From positions 1-64,000 of IMG/VR virus record IMGVR_UViG_3300044970_001297: DNA of 64,000 nucleotides; one strand, written 5' to 3'. The translations under genes and the position numbers were made by a program. The notes below the pieces were generated by a model. That model did not search any database. It saw only the letters and a list, made by a program, of their open reading frames with translations, and was not told the DNA's origin. Position 1 is the stretch's first letter; every line of letters starts with the position of its first letter. This DNA is from a virus. Below, in pieces: positions 18,442-25,890 of this stretch.

Positions 18442-20061
18442 TTAGGTCGCAAAGTAGTGTAGGGTGTTTCCTGCCGTGTCTGCTCTGAAGAACATTTTGC
18501 TGGTGCTGTCAGTTTCTATGAAAAGTTCATCACCGGCATAGAGTGGGAACCCGTGGGCTTCCGCTGCGGCAAATGATGGTGTCATTGCGGTCTGATTTGT
18601 TCCAACTATGATTGTTCCACTATTGGTCGTCCTTGACTTGAGGTGAACTCCACTCTTCACAACAAATGTTCCCGGTATTTGATTAGCACCGGCTGTTGAA
18701 ACAGATATGGTTCCAGAGGTCACTCCATCTGGCTGTGATATCCTCTTGACATCGACCTTTACAAGGCTCTCTCCACTGGCATTGGAAACAATTGGTGGGA
18801 CACCCGTCGATGTTTGGGATGTATCTATAATTGCTCTTACTGCTGCGATATTTGTGGCAAGATTTGCTATATTTGTATTGATTTGTGGACCATTAACATC
18901 TAGTGTCAGCAATGAACTTGAAGAAAATGTCATCAGATTTATCTTGTCACGGACATCTCCAGTGATGCCGATGTAGTCTCCCGATGCTCCAAGAACCCTT
19001 CTGTTGGATGTGGATATCTCGCTGAGATAGGTAAGACCTTGACCGAGCAGGGAAACCGATCCAGTGACTGCTACTGGTATCGTGTCCGCGCCAGTGTAGC
19101 CGACGATGGAGACCGTCTTGGAAAGTGCATTGGGATATCCAAGGGAGATTCCGCTGATGGTGACATTACCTATGTTGAGGCTTCCAACATCGGCTGTCAC
19201 GGAGATGGATCCGCTTGCAAGGTTCACGAACAACGCACCAGTGCTGTCCACATTGAACGGCAACTTGGTGTCGTAGTTGTTGATGTTTGTTAGACCATGG
19301 GAGAATACAGAAACAGGCCATGCACCAGAGAGACCAACGACACGGACGGTGTCTTCGGCGTTAGTGCTGGTCTGCGTTGAAACAATAAGATTATTATTAA
19401 GTGGAGTAGCAGATGTAGTGGATCTCAATAATCTTATTGGAAATCCAGAACCAACAGTATCTGCAAAAGGATTTGAGGTTGGTATAACTGAAACTGTGTT
19501 CAACACAGAGACGCTGTCGGATCCATATGTCAAGGAACGAATGTCCAGATCTGTAGCCGTGACTCCAATGGGCCATCCACCAGAGTACCCGACGATTCTG
19601 ACGGTATCCTGTCCTGCTGCACCCGCAGTGGTTGGATCCCCCGCAGTCAATGCACGGATTCCGAAATTAGTTGCTGTGACTCCAACTGCCCATCCGCCCG
19701 AGTAACCGACGATTCTTACGAAGTCTGCACCAGGTGCCAATCCTAGGGTTGGGTCTCCAGCGGTGAGTGAGCGAATGTCTAGGTCTGTGGCTGTGACTCC
19801 AGAGGTTCCGCTTATTGCCACGGTTCCCGTCACGGTCACTGTCGGTATGCTGGAAACTACCACTGTTGGGTTGTTTATAATCGAAACTGGCAGCGGAGTG
19901 GTGCTGGTGACTCTGGTGGCACTTCCAGTAACGCCAGAGGTTCCATATGCGATCTTCATGACTTGGAAGTGATTGGATTCTGTGGAGACGAAATCGGTTG
20001 CAATTACCGCCTCTCCAGAAAATCCCTGAACTATCACATTGTTGTCCGTATCGTAAGCCAT
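18442..20061 (-). CDS. Fibre protein with internal VRIVGYSGGW repeats
   Basis: A 539-residue protein and the first gene of the leftward fibre operon. It has three tandem repeats of about 45 residues around (V/I)RA or IRSLTAGDP ... VRIVGYSGGW(A/P) between residues 90 and 185. Related VR(V/I)VGLSGAW and VSIVGYTGAD motifs occur near residues 245 and 310. The last ~80 residues (HLKSRTTNSGTIIVGTNQT) look like a beta-type cap. The start has a good AGGAA site and a consensus late promoter 34 bases upstream. A structural role is inferred. Confidence 0.6.
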   Translation of the reverse strand: MAYDTDNNVIVQGFSGEAVIATDFVSTESNHFQVMKIAYGTSGVTGSATRVTSTTPLPVSIINNPTVVVSSIPTVTVTGTVAISGTSGVTATDLDIRSLTAGDPTLGLAPGADFVRIVGYSGGWAVGVTATNFGIRALTAGDPTTAGAAGQDTVRIVGYSGGWPIGVTATDLDIRSLTYGSDSVSVLNTVSVIPTSNPFADTVGSGFPIRLLRSTTSATPLNNNLIVSTQTSTNAEDTVRVVGLSGAWPVSVFSHGLTNINNYDTKLPFNVDSTGALFVNLASGSISVTADVGSLNIGNVTISGISLGYPNALSKTVSIVGYTGADTIPVAVTGSVSLLGQGLTYLSEISTSNRRVLGASGDYIGITGDVRDKINLMTFSSSSLLTLDVNGPQINTNIANLATNIAAVRAIIDTSQTSTGVPPIVSNASGESLVKVDVKRISQPDGVTSGTISVSTAGANQIPGTFVVKSGVHLKSRTTNSGTIIVGTNQTAMTPSFAAAEAHGFPLYAGDELFIETDSTSKMFFRADTAGNTLHYFAT

Positions 20062-20094
20062 CTTTGATTCCTTTTTTGATTCAGTGGTACTTTC

Positions 20095-20102
20095 TATTTA
20101 TA
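20095..20102 (-). promoter_or_regulatory. T4-type late promoter
   Basis: The minus strand reads TATAAATA exactly, 34 bases upstream of the ATG at 20061, followed by a purine-rich ribosome-binding site. This is the canonical late promoter box read by phage gp55/gp33 with the host polymerase in T4. Confidence 0.8.
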
Positions 20103-20106
20103 CTCC

Positions 20107-20133
20107 TTGACATGACGATACATACTCTATAAT
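20107..20133 (+). promoter_or_regulatory. Sigma70-like promoter for the gp33 gene
   Basis: TTGACA, a 15-base spacer, then TATAAT. The ATG of the next gene is only 7 bases after the -10 box, so transcription from here would give an almost leaderless mRNA. Confidence 0.6.
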
Positions 20134-20140
20134 CCTCATC

Positions 20141-20356
20141 ATGATCGACCCAGCACAGATATCCAACCTCATAGAACGAATGGTTTCCAACAGAAAAATC
20201 TCCTATATGGAGGCTGTTTTGGAGATCTGCGAGGAGCATTCGATTGATGCCTCGCTTGTGGCAAAGCACCTGTCTCGTCCCATCATTGAGAACATTGAGA
20301 ACGAGGCACGACAGGTGAATCTATTGCCACGCAAGAAATCCCTGCCATTCGCTTGA
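20141..20356 (+). CDS. 33: Late transcription co-activator gp33-like
   Basis: A 71-residue protein. It aligns with the conserved part of T4 gp33: IERMV....ISYMEAVLEICEEHSID, then AKHLSRPIIENIENEA and NLLPR. T4 gp33 bridges the polymerase flap and the gp45 sliding clamp at late promoters. It is shorter than T4 gp33 (112 residues) because the N-terminal extension is missing. It sits directly before gp32, close to the T4 arrangement. No Shine-Dalgarno site is visible, and the near-consensus promoter lies so close that the message may be leaderless. Confidence 0.8.
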   Translation: MIDPAQISNLIERMVSNRKISYMEAVLEICEEHSIDASLVAKHLSRPIIENIENEARQVNLLPRKKSLPFA

Positions 20357-20380
20357 CACACGCCGTACACGCTGTATACT
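20353..20380 (+). promoter_or_regulatory. Sigma70-like promoter for the gp32 gene
   Basis: TTGACA, a 16-base spacer, then TATACT, starting within the gp33 stop codon. It leaves a leader of about 40 bases before the gp32 ATG, with AAAAGGAG as ribosome-binding site. It resembles a host-type early promoter and would let gp32 be made independently of late transcription. Confidence 0.7.
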
Positions 20381-20427
20381 CAGCACATTGTCAGATACTC
20401 AGTACACCTAGCAAAAGGAGCAATACG

Positions 20428-21363
20428 ATGTCAGATTTCGCAAGTTTCAAGAAGAGTTCAAAGAACAACCTTGGCAAGATTGCCAAGGAACTGGAGAAGG
20501 TCACGAAGGGTGGAGGCGAGAACTCCTACAAGGATGATCGTCTCTGGCAGCCCGAGGTTGACAAGACGGGCAACGGGTACGCAGTCATCCGTTTCCTCCC
20601 CGCTCCTCCAAGCGAGGATCTCCCTTGGGTTCGTGTCTTCAGCCACGGATTCCAGTCGAAGGGTGGTTGGTACATTGAGAACTGCCCCACCACAATCGGA
20701 CAGAAGTGTCCTGTTTGCGAGGCAAACAACGAGTTGTGGAACAGCGGAAACGACGATGACAAGAACATTGCGCGTGATCGCAAGCGCAAGTTGTCGTACA
20801 TCAGCAATGTCCTTGTGATCGATGATCCCGTGAATCCTGCCAACAATGGCAAGATCTTCCTCTACCGCTATGGCAAGAAGATCTTCGACAAGATCAACGA
20901 CAAGATGAATCCTCAGTACAAGGACGAGGATGCTGTGAATCCGTTCGACTTCTGGCAGGGAGCGAACTTCAAGATCAAGATTCGCAATGTCGATGGATAC
21001 CGCAACTACGACAAGTCGGAGTTCTCTGCATCGTCACCTCTCCTCGACGGAGATGACAAGGCACTTGAGGCTCTATGGCGCAAGGAATACCCGCTTGTTG
21101 ACTTCGTGAAGCCCGATCAGTTCAAGGCATACGGAGAACTCAAGACCAAGTTCCAATCGGTCATCAATGGTTCTCAGTCTCAGAAGGCAGAGGACATGGA
21201 TATTTCAGAGGAAGAGGAGGATGCTTCGGAGAAGAAGTTCACCCCGAAGTTCCCAACTGCTGAAGCGAAGGCTCCTGGTCGGGAAGCAAAGCCCAAGACC
21301 AAGGCGAATGAGGACGACGAGGATGATGCCCTCGACTACTTCAAGCGTCTTGCGAACGAGTGA
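20428..21363 (+). CDS. 32: Single-stranded DNA-binding protein gp32
   Basis: A 311-residue protein. It coats single-stranded DNA in replication, recombination and repair. The N-terminal basic region (KKSSKNNLGK) matches the cooperativity domain. The core has the zinc ligands H73-x12-C86-x7-C94-x2-C97 (T4 pattern H-x12-C-x9-C-x2-C). The C-terminus is acidic (ISEEEEDASE, then DDEDDALDYFKRLANE) like the T4 partner-binding tail. The start at 20428 is chosen for its AAAAGGAG site; an upstream in-frame start at 20353 lies inside the gp33 gene and the promoter. A terminator follows at 21491. Confidence 0.92.
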   Translation: MSDFASFKKSSKNNLGKIAKELEKVTKGGGENSYKDDRLWQPEVDKTGNGYAVIRFLPAPPSEDLPWVRVFSHGFQSKGGWYIENCPTTIGQKCPVCEANNELWNSGNDDDKNIARDRKRKLSYISNVLVIDDPVNPANNGKIFLYRYGKKIFDKINDKMNPQYKDEDAVNPFDFWQGANFKIKIRNVDGYRNYDKSEFSASSPLLDGDDKALEALWRKEYPLVDFVKPDQFKAYGELKTKFQSVINGSQSQKAEDMDISEEEEDASEKKFTPKFPTAEAKAPGREAKPKTKANEDDEDDALDYFKRLANE

Positions 21364-21490
21364 GTTTTATACATATTGTTGTTCGCCCCAGTCTTCTCAC
21401 TGAGTCGGTCGTGGGGACGGTGCAAGCGTGATTACGCTATTCACCGCGCGTCGGGAACTAACTTAACCCGCACAAGGAACTTCGCTACCG
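21364..21490 (+). other. Structured 3' region after gp32
   Basis: A 127-base non-coding stretch between gp32 and its terminator. It has several small inverted repeats, for example CGGG..CCCG around 21452-21470 and GCGTGATTACGC at about 21426-21437. It is neither a tRNA nor an ORF. It could be a long 3' UTR or a small RNA that shares the terminator. Confidence 0.35.
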
Positions 21491-21522
21491 GACACCCCTC
21501 AGAAATGGGGGGTGTCTTTTAT
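21491..21522 (+). terminator. Rho-independent terminator after gp32
   Basis: Stem GACACCCC / GGGGTGTC extended by a TC/GG step, loop AGAAAT, then TTTTATTT. The loop is the same as in the terminator at 12850. Confidence 0.88.
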
Positions 21523-21539
21523 TTCAGAACATGACAAGG

Positions 21540-21546
21540 ATAAATA
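21540..21546 (+). promoter_or_regulatory. Late promoter box, probably giving a leaderless mRNA
   Basis: ATAAATA ends 6 bases before the ATG at 21552. In T4 the start site lies about 6 bases after this box, so transcription would begin at the A of the ATG. Confidence 0.45.
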
Positions 21547-21551
21547 AGGGT

Positions 21552-21758
21552 ATGAAGAAGAGCAACAAAGATTTGATTGAATCGCTGAAAGCAATCCTCT
21601 CGTCCGATGATGAGATGAAGAAGGATAGGACAAAGATGCTCATCGACATTGGATTTTTTGGCTTGAACGAAAAGGAAAAGGCATCGTTGCTGAATCCAAA
21701 GCCCACTAGAAAGAAGAAGACAAATGGCACAAAAGAAGAAACTAACAGAGACTCATGA
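21552..21758 (+). CDS. Small basic hypothetical protein
   Basis: A 68-residue protein, MKKSNKDLIESLKAI..., rich in Lys and Glu, with a KPTRKKKTNG tail. The start at 21552 is preferred over 21531 because the ATG at 21531 lies upstream of the apparent late promoter box. It overlaps the next gene by 35 bases in another frame. I recognise no family; it lies between gp32 and an exonuclease, where T4 carries replication accessory genes. Confidence 0.5.
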   Translation: MKKSNKDLIESLKAILSSDDEMKKDRTKMLIDIGFFGLNEKEKASLLNPKPTRKKKTNGTKEETNRDS

Positions 21759-22026
21759 GTCCGACTATCAGTTTGCTCGTCGTTGTGCCGATAGAATGAA
21801 TCTCCCGTGGCAAGCAATAGTTTCTAATCAGAAGTATGTTGACATCATCAGAGAAGCGCGTTATAGTAACATGAGCGTAAGTGAAACCGTGGCTTACTTC
21901 AAGGAAGTCATTTCCGAGAAGAAAGATATCGAAAAGAAGACCAAGGTGAAGACACCTGGTCAGACCATGGATATATCAAAGAGGAGCAAGGATTTTCCCA
22001 CTCCTCCCTGTGAAATGGATAGATGA
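21724..22026 (+). CDS. Hypothetical protein upstream of exonuclease
   Basis: A 100-residue protein, mostly helical (SDYQFARRCADRMNLPWQAI), with a Lys-rich C-terminal third. Its stop TGA directly abuts the TTG start of the exonuclease gene, so the two are likely co-translated. There is no recognisable motif and no membrane segment. Confidence 0.6.
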   Translation: MAQKKKLTETHESDYQFARRCADRMNLPWQAIVSNQKYVDIIREARYSNMSVSETVAYFKEVISEKKDIEKKTKVKTPGQTMDISKRSKDFPTPPCEMDR

Positions 22027-22704
22027 TTGAAGACATACAACTACCAACCAACACAACTAAATCTTCCTGAACTCCGTGTGCTTGAGAATAAGCACGGGAG
22101 AGTCTACATCACACCTTCGGGAAAGCATCTGCCGTCTGTCACGACGGTCACGGGCTTCGAAGGCAAGGATGGCATAGAGATTTGGCGCAGGGCAAATCCA
22201 CGCGAGGCTCAAAGAGTCTGTGATCGCGGAAACATCATCCACTCAATGATGGAACATCTCCTCAAGAACGAGGATGTTGTTCTTTGTGAACATTCCGATG
22301 TCAATGAACTCTATGAAATGCTGAAGAGTCATGTCGAGACAAAGATCGACAATGTCTATGCACTTGAGCAACACATGTGGAGCGAGAGCGTAGGACTCGC
22401 TGGCAGAGTTGACTGCATCTGCGACTACGACGGGAAACTTTCAGTTGTTGACTTCAAGGGTTCAACGCGGGAGAAGTATCCAAGTGGAATCAAGAACTAC
22501 TTTCAGCAAGCCACGGCATACTCTTTGATGTTCCAAGAACTCACGGGTCGAAAGGTCGAGCAGATCGTGATTCTTGTGGCTTGCGAGACGGGTGTCCTAC
22601 AGGAGTTCGTAAAAAAGCCCGTGGAATATGTCCCCGGGCTTCTTAGTTCTCTTCAGTTGTACAACCAGTGGTATCAGTTGAATCCAGTCACCGTCGAGTT
22701 GTGA
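22027..22704 (+). CDS. PD-(D/E)XK family exonuclease
   Basis: A 225-residue protein. The core is GLAGRVDCICDY (metal ligand D), followed 9 residues later by LSVVDFKGS, the D/E-x-K half. An upstream helix ANPREAQRVCDRGNIIHSMM carries the conserved RGN.IH motif of the MGME1/RecB-like group. These enzymes degrade DNA ends in recombination or host DNA breakdown and are common in T4-like cyanophages. The start appears to be TTG immediately after the upstream stop. The last 31 bases overlap a convergent small gene. Confidence 0.8.
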   Translation: MKTYNYQPTQLNLPELRVLENKHGRVYITPSGKHLPSVTTVTGFEGKDGIEIWRRANPREAQRVCDRGNIIHSMMEHLLKNEDVVLCEHSDVNELYEMLKSHVETKIDNVYALEQHMWSESVGLAGRVDCICDYDGKLSVVDFKGSTREKYPSGIKNYFQQATAYSLMFQELTGRKVEQIVILVACETGVLQEFVKKPVEYVPGLLSSLQLYNQWYQLNPVTVEL

Positions 22705-22898
22705 TTGATATAGCGAACCTTCACTGGGAGGATCTCTCCTGGTGCAAGGCTGATTCTTCTGGCGGCTGTGGCTGAATCGTCGCGCCAAAGGCGAACATCT
22801 GCGGTGATTCCTGCTGTGGTTCCGTTTAGGATTCCGCTTGCGCCACCCGTCCATCCACCCGTTGGGATGGTAAATGATTCTGTGTAAGTCCTGTCCAT
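22674..22898 (-). CDS. Small hypothetical structural-type protein
   Basis: A 74-residue protein on the opposite strand to its neighbours. It starts after a clean AGGAGG site and a late promoter box. The composition (TGGWTGGASGILNGTTAG) is Gly/Thr-rich and beta-type, as in minor virion proteins. The 3' end overlaps the exonuclease gene tail to tail by 31 bases. Function unknown. Confidence 0.6.
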   Translation of the reverse strand: MDRTYTESFTIPTGGWTGGASGILNGTTAGITADVRLWRDDSATAARRISLAPGEILPVKVRYINHNSTVTGFN

Positions 22899-22914
22899 AG
22901 TAATCCTCCTGTCA

Positions 22915-22921
22915 TATTTAG
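22915..22921 (-). promoter_or_regulatory. Late promoter box (CTAAATA)
   Basis: CTAAATATGACAGGAGG on the minus strand places the late box just before the ribosome-binding site of the gene starting at 22898, giving a leader of about 11 bases. Confidence 0.55.
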
Positions 22922-22998
22922 CAAAGCAACGATTTAGGAAATCTCAGAATGGGTCTATACATAGAGGTACATGGTTTCATTTTATAAAGGAGAACCAA

Positions 22999-23112
22999 AT
23001 GGAAGATTTTCTAGGTACGGCTTGGTGGAGCATTCTCATGTTTGTCGCTGGTGCTGCAATCGGCACCCCACTCTGGAATTGGGTTTCGAAGAAACTTCCC
23101 TGGAATAAGTGA
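22999..23112 (+). CDS. Small membrane peptide (37 residues)
   Basis: The frame reads MEDFLGTAWWSILMFVAGAA, then IGTPLWNWVSKKLPWNK, with an AAAGGAG site 6 bases before the ATG. Residues 9-27 form one hydrophobic segment, and the C-terminus is basic. It is followed at once by a terminator, so it forms its own short transcription unit. Function unknown. Confidence 0.6.
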   Translation: MEDFLGTAWWSILMFVAGAAIGTPLWNWVSKKLPWNK

Positions 23113-23137
23113 TAGACAACCAAGTCTTCTCTAAGGG

Positions 23138-23168
23138 ACACAGCGGCTTTTTGCCGCTGTTTTCCTTT
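23138..23168 (+). terminator. Rho-independent terminator
   Basis: Stem ACAGCGGC / GCCGCTGT with loop TTTTT, then TTTTCCTTT. It closes the small membrane-peptide unit. Confidence 0.82.
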
Positions 23169-23200
23169 ATACATACTTTTACGAAATCACGGAGATTCAA

Positions 23201-23719
23201 ATGAACCCATTCACTCGCAGAGACTCATTATCCAATGCTGCCGCAAACACTCTTGACAAGAGCAAGAATCAGACTCTTGTCGAGGCACTATTGGAATCCA
23301 CATACAACACAAACCACCGCTCTGCGTTGGATGACAGGGCATTGTTCTATGTCGAGAAGCCAGAGAACATGCAAACCATCAATGCATTCATCAAGAGATT
23401 CCTCACGGGTCAGCACCTTGATCCAATGGATCGATTGAACCGCCTATTCCTTCAGTTGCAGACAATTGGTCTTCATGTGGACGATGGTGATATGAATTTC
23501 GGTGTCAAGGATGCCACAAACGGCACATTCAATGTCTATCAGTACGGAAGGCGCGAGAGCGACCATCCAATTTCAGGATCTCCATACATCGATGACGAGA
23601 TCTTCCTCCGTTCCCGTATGCATGGAAAGTTGAAGATCCGCACTTCCTTGGTTCCTGGTGGACTATACATGATCGATGCGGAACTCTACATGACAACAGA
23701 CAAGAAGAACCACGACTGA
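23201..23719 (+). CDS. Hypothetical protein
   Basis: A 172-residue protein starting MNPFTRRDSLSNAAANTLDK, preceded by GGAG and a TATACATA box about 30 bases upstream. It is soluble, with no signal peptide or known motif. It is followed closely by the gene at 23727. Position at the head of a unit that leads to probable virion proteins suggests a late role. Confidence 0.6.
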   Translation: MNPFTRRDSLSNAAANTLDKSKNQTLVEALLESTYNTNHRSALDDRALFYVEKPENMQTINAFIKRFLTGQHLDPMDRLNRLFLQLQTIGLHVDDGDMNFGVKDATNGTFNVYQYGRRESDHPISGSPYIDDEIFLRSRMHGKLKIRTSLVPGGLYMIDAELYMTTDKKNHD

Positions 23720-23726
23720 GTTTCTA

Positions 23727-24104
23727 ATGTCGGACAACCGTATTCGTGATGAAGACTTTCTGACCTTCGCACTTGAACACTATGACAATCCGCAATGCTC
23801 CTCGCTTGAGGAGTTCTATGAGGATATAGACAGGATCAAGTATCTGAAGAGATTGATGAATCGCGATGAGGGAGACATGGGTCAGAGGAACAGGCTGATA
23901 CTGAACCATCTCATCATAATGACGAATGTGTTTGGGATAGAGGTTGGAAACAGGATATTGTTTCACAGGATGGAGGAGAAGTTTCATCCAAGGCTCAAGA
24001 CATTCCTGTATTATCTGAATGTGCTTCGTCATGAAATACCAGAGGCCGACATTGCCACAATACCCATGGAAGATTCCCTTTTGCAGGAACTGAGGAAAAT
24101 ATGA
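23727..24104 (+). CDS. Conserved hypothetical protein of T4-like cyanophage type
   Basis: A 125-residue helical protein. The pattern EHYDNPQCSSLEEFYEDIDR, KYLKRLMNR, then LILNHLIIMTNVFG matches a family I know from marine T4-like phages (DUF7207-type), whose role is unknown. It overlaps the next gene start by 4 bases. Confidence 0.7.
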   Translation: MSDNRIRDEDFLTFALEHYDNPQCSSLEEFYEDIDRIKYLKRLMNRDEGDMGQRNRLILNHLIIMTNVFGIEVGNRILFHRMEEKFHPRLKTFLYYLNVLRHEIPEADIATIPMEDSLLQELRKI

Positions 24105-24880
24105 ATCAGACATACCAGAACTTCATGAGACAAAACCTGAGCGAGGAAGCCCGAAGGCTGATGTCCGAGGCACTTGAGGATCAGGACAAGATGGACATCC
24201 TTGAGATCCTGCTTGACGAGGAAGTTGCAAACACGGCATCTGCTCCTGGCATTGCAATGGTCTCCAATGGCGAGCCTGTTTCGCCAAAGTACAGCCAAAA
24301 GGAGTTCGGCAAGGGAGTCTGGCGAAGAAAGAAGAAGAAAGCACCGATATTCGAAGCAACGCAGAAGAAGCCAACGAAGCCAGCAAAGAAGGCGAAGCCA
24401 TTCACTGGACACCTTGAGCATGTAGGAGACATGATCTATCACGGAAACCCAAGCGAGGCACTCAGGCACATGACTGCCATGCATCAAAGGTTCAAGGGAA
24501 AGCACACCAAGGGGCATGAACCTTCTCTCAAGGTCGATGGTGGAATGAGTGTCGTGGTAGGCAAGGAGCATGATGGAACCCATTTCGTCAAGTCAAAGCA
24601 TGGACAGGTCGAGCATGTCTTCAAGACACCAGAGGATGTTCATGCAACTGGCAAGGAACACTATGTCAAGCACCTTGTCCCTCTCCTTCATCATGTCAAG
24701 ACCATGAACATCAAGCCAGGTCATGCGTTTCAGGCAGACCTTGTGCATCATGAGGCAGATGGTGAGAATCAGACCACGGCAAAGCCAAACACAATCACAT
24801 ACAAGGTCAAGAGTGGAAAGAAACTCACACTAGCAGCACATTCGCAATATGCTCTTCCAAAGCCAGGAGCAAAGGCATGA
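24101..24880 (+). CDS. DUF6267-like (ligase-fold-like) protein, N-terminal part
   Basis: A 259-residue protein. Residues 1-30 contain two (L/M)-S-E sites (QNLSE and RLMSE) that resemble prohead-protease cleavage sites. At about residue 140 the motif SLKVDGGMSVVVGKE resembles the K-x-D-G nucleotidyl-transfer motif of ATP-dependent ligases. It is followed by PGHAFQADLV and KPNTITYKV, in the order seen in the DUF6267 family of T4-like phages. The rest of that family's length appears to be in the next gene, reached through an ATGA overlap. Whether it still binds nucleotide is unknown. Confidence 0.6.
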   Translation: MNQTYQNFMRQNLSEEARRLMSEALEDQDKMDILEILLDEEVANTASAPGIAMVSNGEPVSPKYSQKEFGKGVWRRKKKKAPIFEATQKKPTKPAKKAKPFTGHLEHVGDMIYHGNPSEALRHMTAMHQRFKGKHTKGHEPSLKVDGGMSVVVGKEHDGTHFVKSKHGQVEHVFKTPEDVHATGKEHYVKHLVPLLHHVKTMNIKPGHAFQADLVHHEADGENQTTAKPNTITYKVKSGKKLTLAAHSQYALPKPGAKA

Positions 24881-25890
24881 AAAAGATCACTAGCCACCCA
24901 GATGTTTCTCAGTTGCAGGGAGAGGGCATTCATGCTCCCGATCTTGCCATCAGGAAGACAACCAAACTATCCTTGTCTGCAAAGAGAGATGCCGCTATCA
25001 AGAAGCATCTCGCCGCTGCACATAAGCACCTGACACCAGAGGTACATGAGTTCTCCCGCAAGTTGGTTGGCAACAAGAGACTTCACGGCATCGTCAGGCA
25101 GTATTCGAACACCGCAGCACGAACAACTGGCGATAGAAGCGTCGAAGGACTCAAGGCACACGCGCAGAAGTTCGTACACAAGACGAACAAGAGCGAGAAG
25201 GGTCGTGCCAAGGCACTCACTGCCCTGCATGGCGAGATAGATTCCAATGCACATCACTTTCATGCCATGTTCCAGGCACATCACCACATAAATCAGGCAA
25301 AGCACCACATGCTTGATCAGTTCAAGGAGCATGGACATCAGTTCGACATCGGCACCCATGGTGGCGAGGAACACGAAGGTCTCGTCTCCACGATGGGCAA
25401 GGGGAAGAAGGCAGTTCAAGTGAAGATGGTGCGCGAAGGGCCAGGCGGATTCCCCGCAAGGAACTTTGCAAATCCAAGGTTCAGCAAGGGACAAGAGCAG
25501 ACGAACGAAGATGTTGGCATGAAACTCTCGCTTGACATCGCAAACACATCGCTGATGGAAACCCATTATGTGGTGTATGGTGTCGAGGACATCAGCGTCG
25601 ATCAGGTGCTATCGCTCATTCCATCCGAGGAACTTGAGATGCTTGCCGAGGGAGCAAAGCGCAAGATCGTCATTCGTGGTGGAAAGAAGAAGATAGTCTT
25701 CAAGTGTCCAGAGGGACAGAAACTCGCGAAGAAGGGCGGGAAGGCTTGCATAAAGATGGGTGGAGCAGAGAAGGCTCGTCGCTCAAGGCAAGCAAAGAAG
25801 TCTGCGAGGAAGTCCAAGAAGAAGAGGGCAGCAGCAAATCGCAAGAGAGCAAAATCCATGAAGCGAAGAAAGTCGATGGTGAGGGAATGA
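24877..25890 (+). CDS. DUF6267-like protein, C-terminal part, with basic tail
   Basis: A 337-residue protein. The first ~200 residues are helical and His-rich and end in EEHEGLVSTMGKGKKAVQVK, which matches the C-terminal HEG-V...KLV motif expected in the DUF6267 family. It therefore continues the gene before it. The last ~80 residues hold KIVFKCPEGQ.....GGKACIK, a small Cys-containing motif, then a strongly basic tail (RSRQAKKSARKSKKKRAAAN) suited to nucleic acid binding. Start and stop overlap both neighbours as ATGA. Confidence 0.6.
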   Translation: MKKITSHPDVSQLQGEGIHAPDLAIRKTTKLSLSAKRDAAIKKHLAAAHKHLTPEVHEFSRKLVGNKRLHGIVRQYSNTAARTTGDRSVEGLKAHAQKFVHKTNKSEKGRAKALTALHGEIDSNAHHFHAMFQAHHHINQAKHHMLDQFKEHGHQFDIGTHGGEEHEGLVSTMGKGKKAVQVKMVREGPGGFPARNFANPRFSKGQEQTNEDVGMKLSLDIANTSLMETHYVVYGVEDISVDQVLSLIPSEELEMLAEGAKRKIVIRGGKKKIVFKCPEGQKLAKKGGKACIKMGGAEKARRSRQAKKSARKSKKKRAAANRKRAKSMKRRKSMVRE

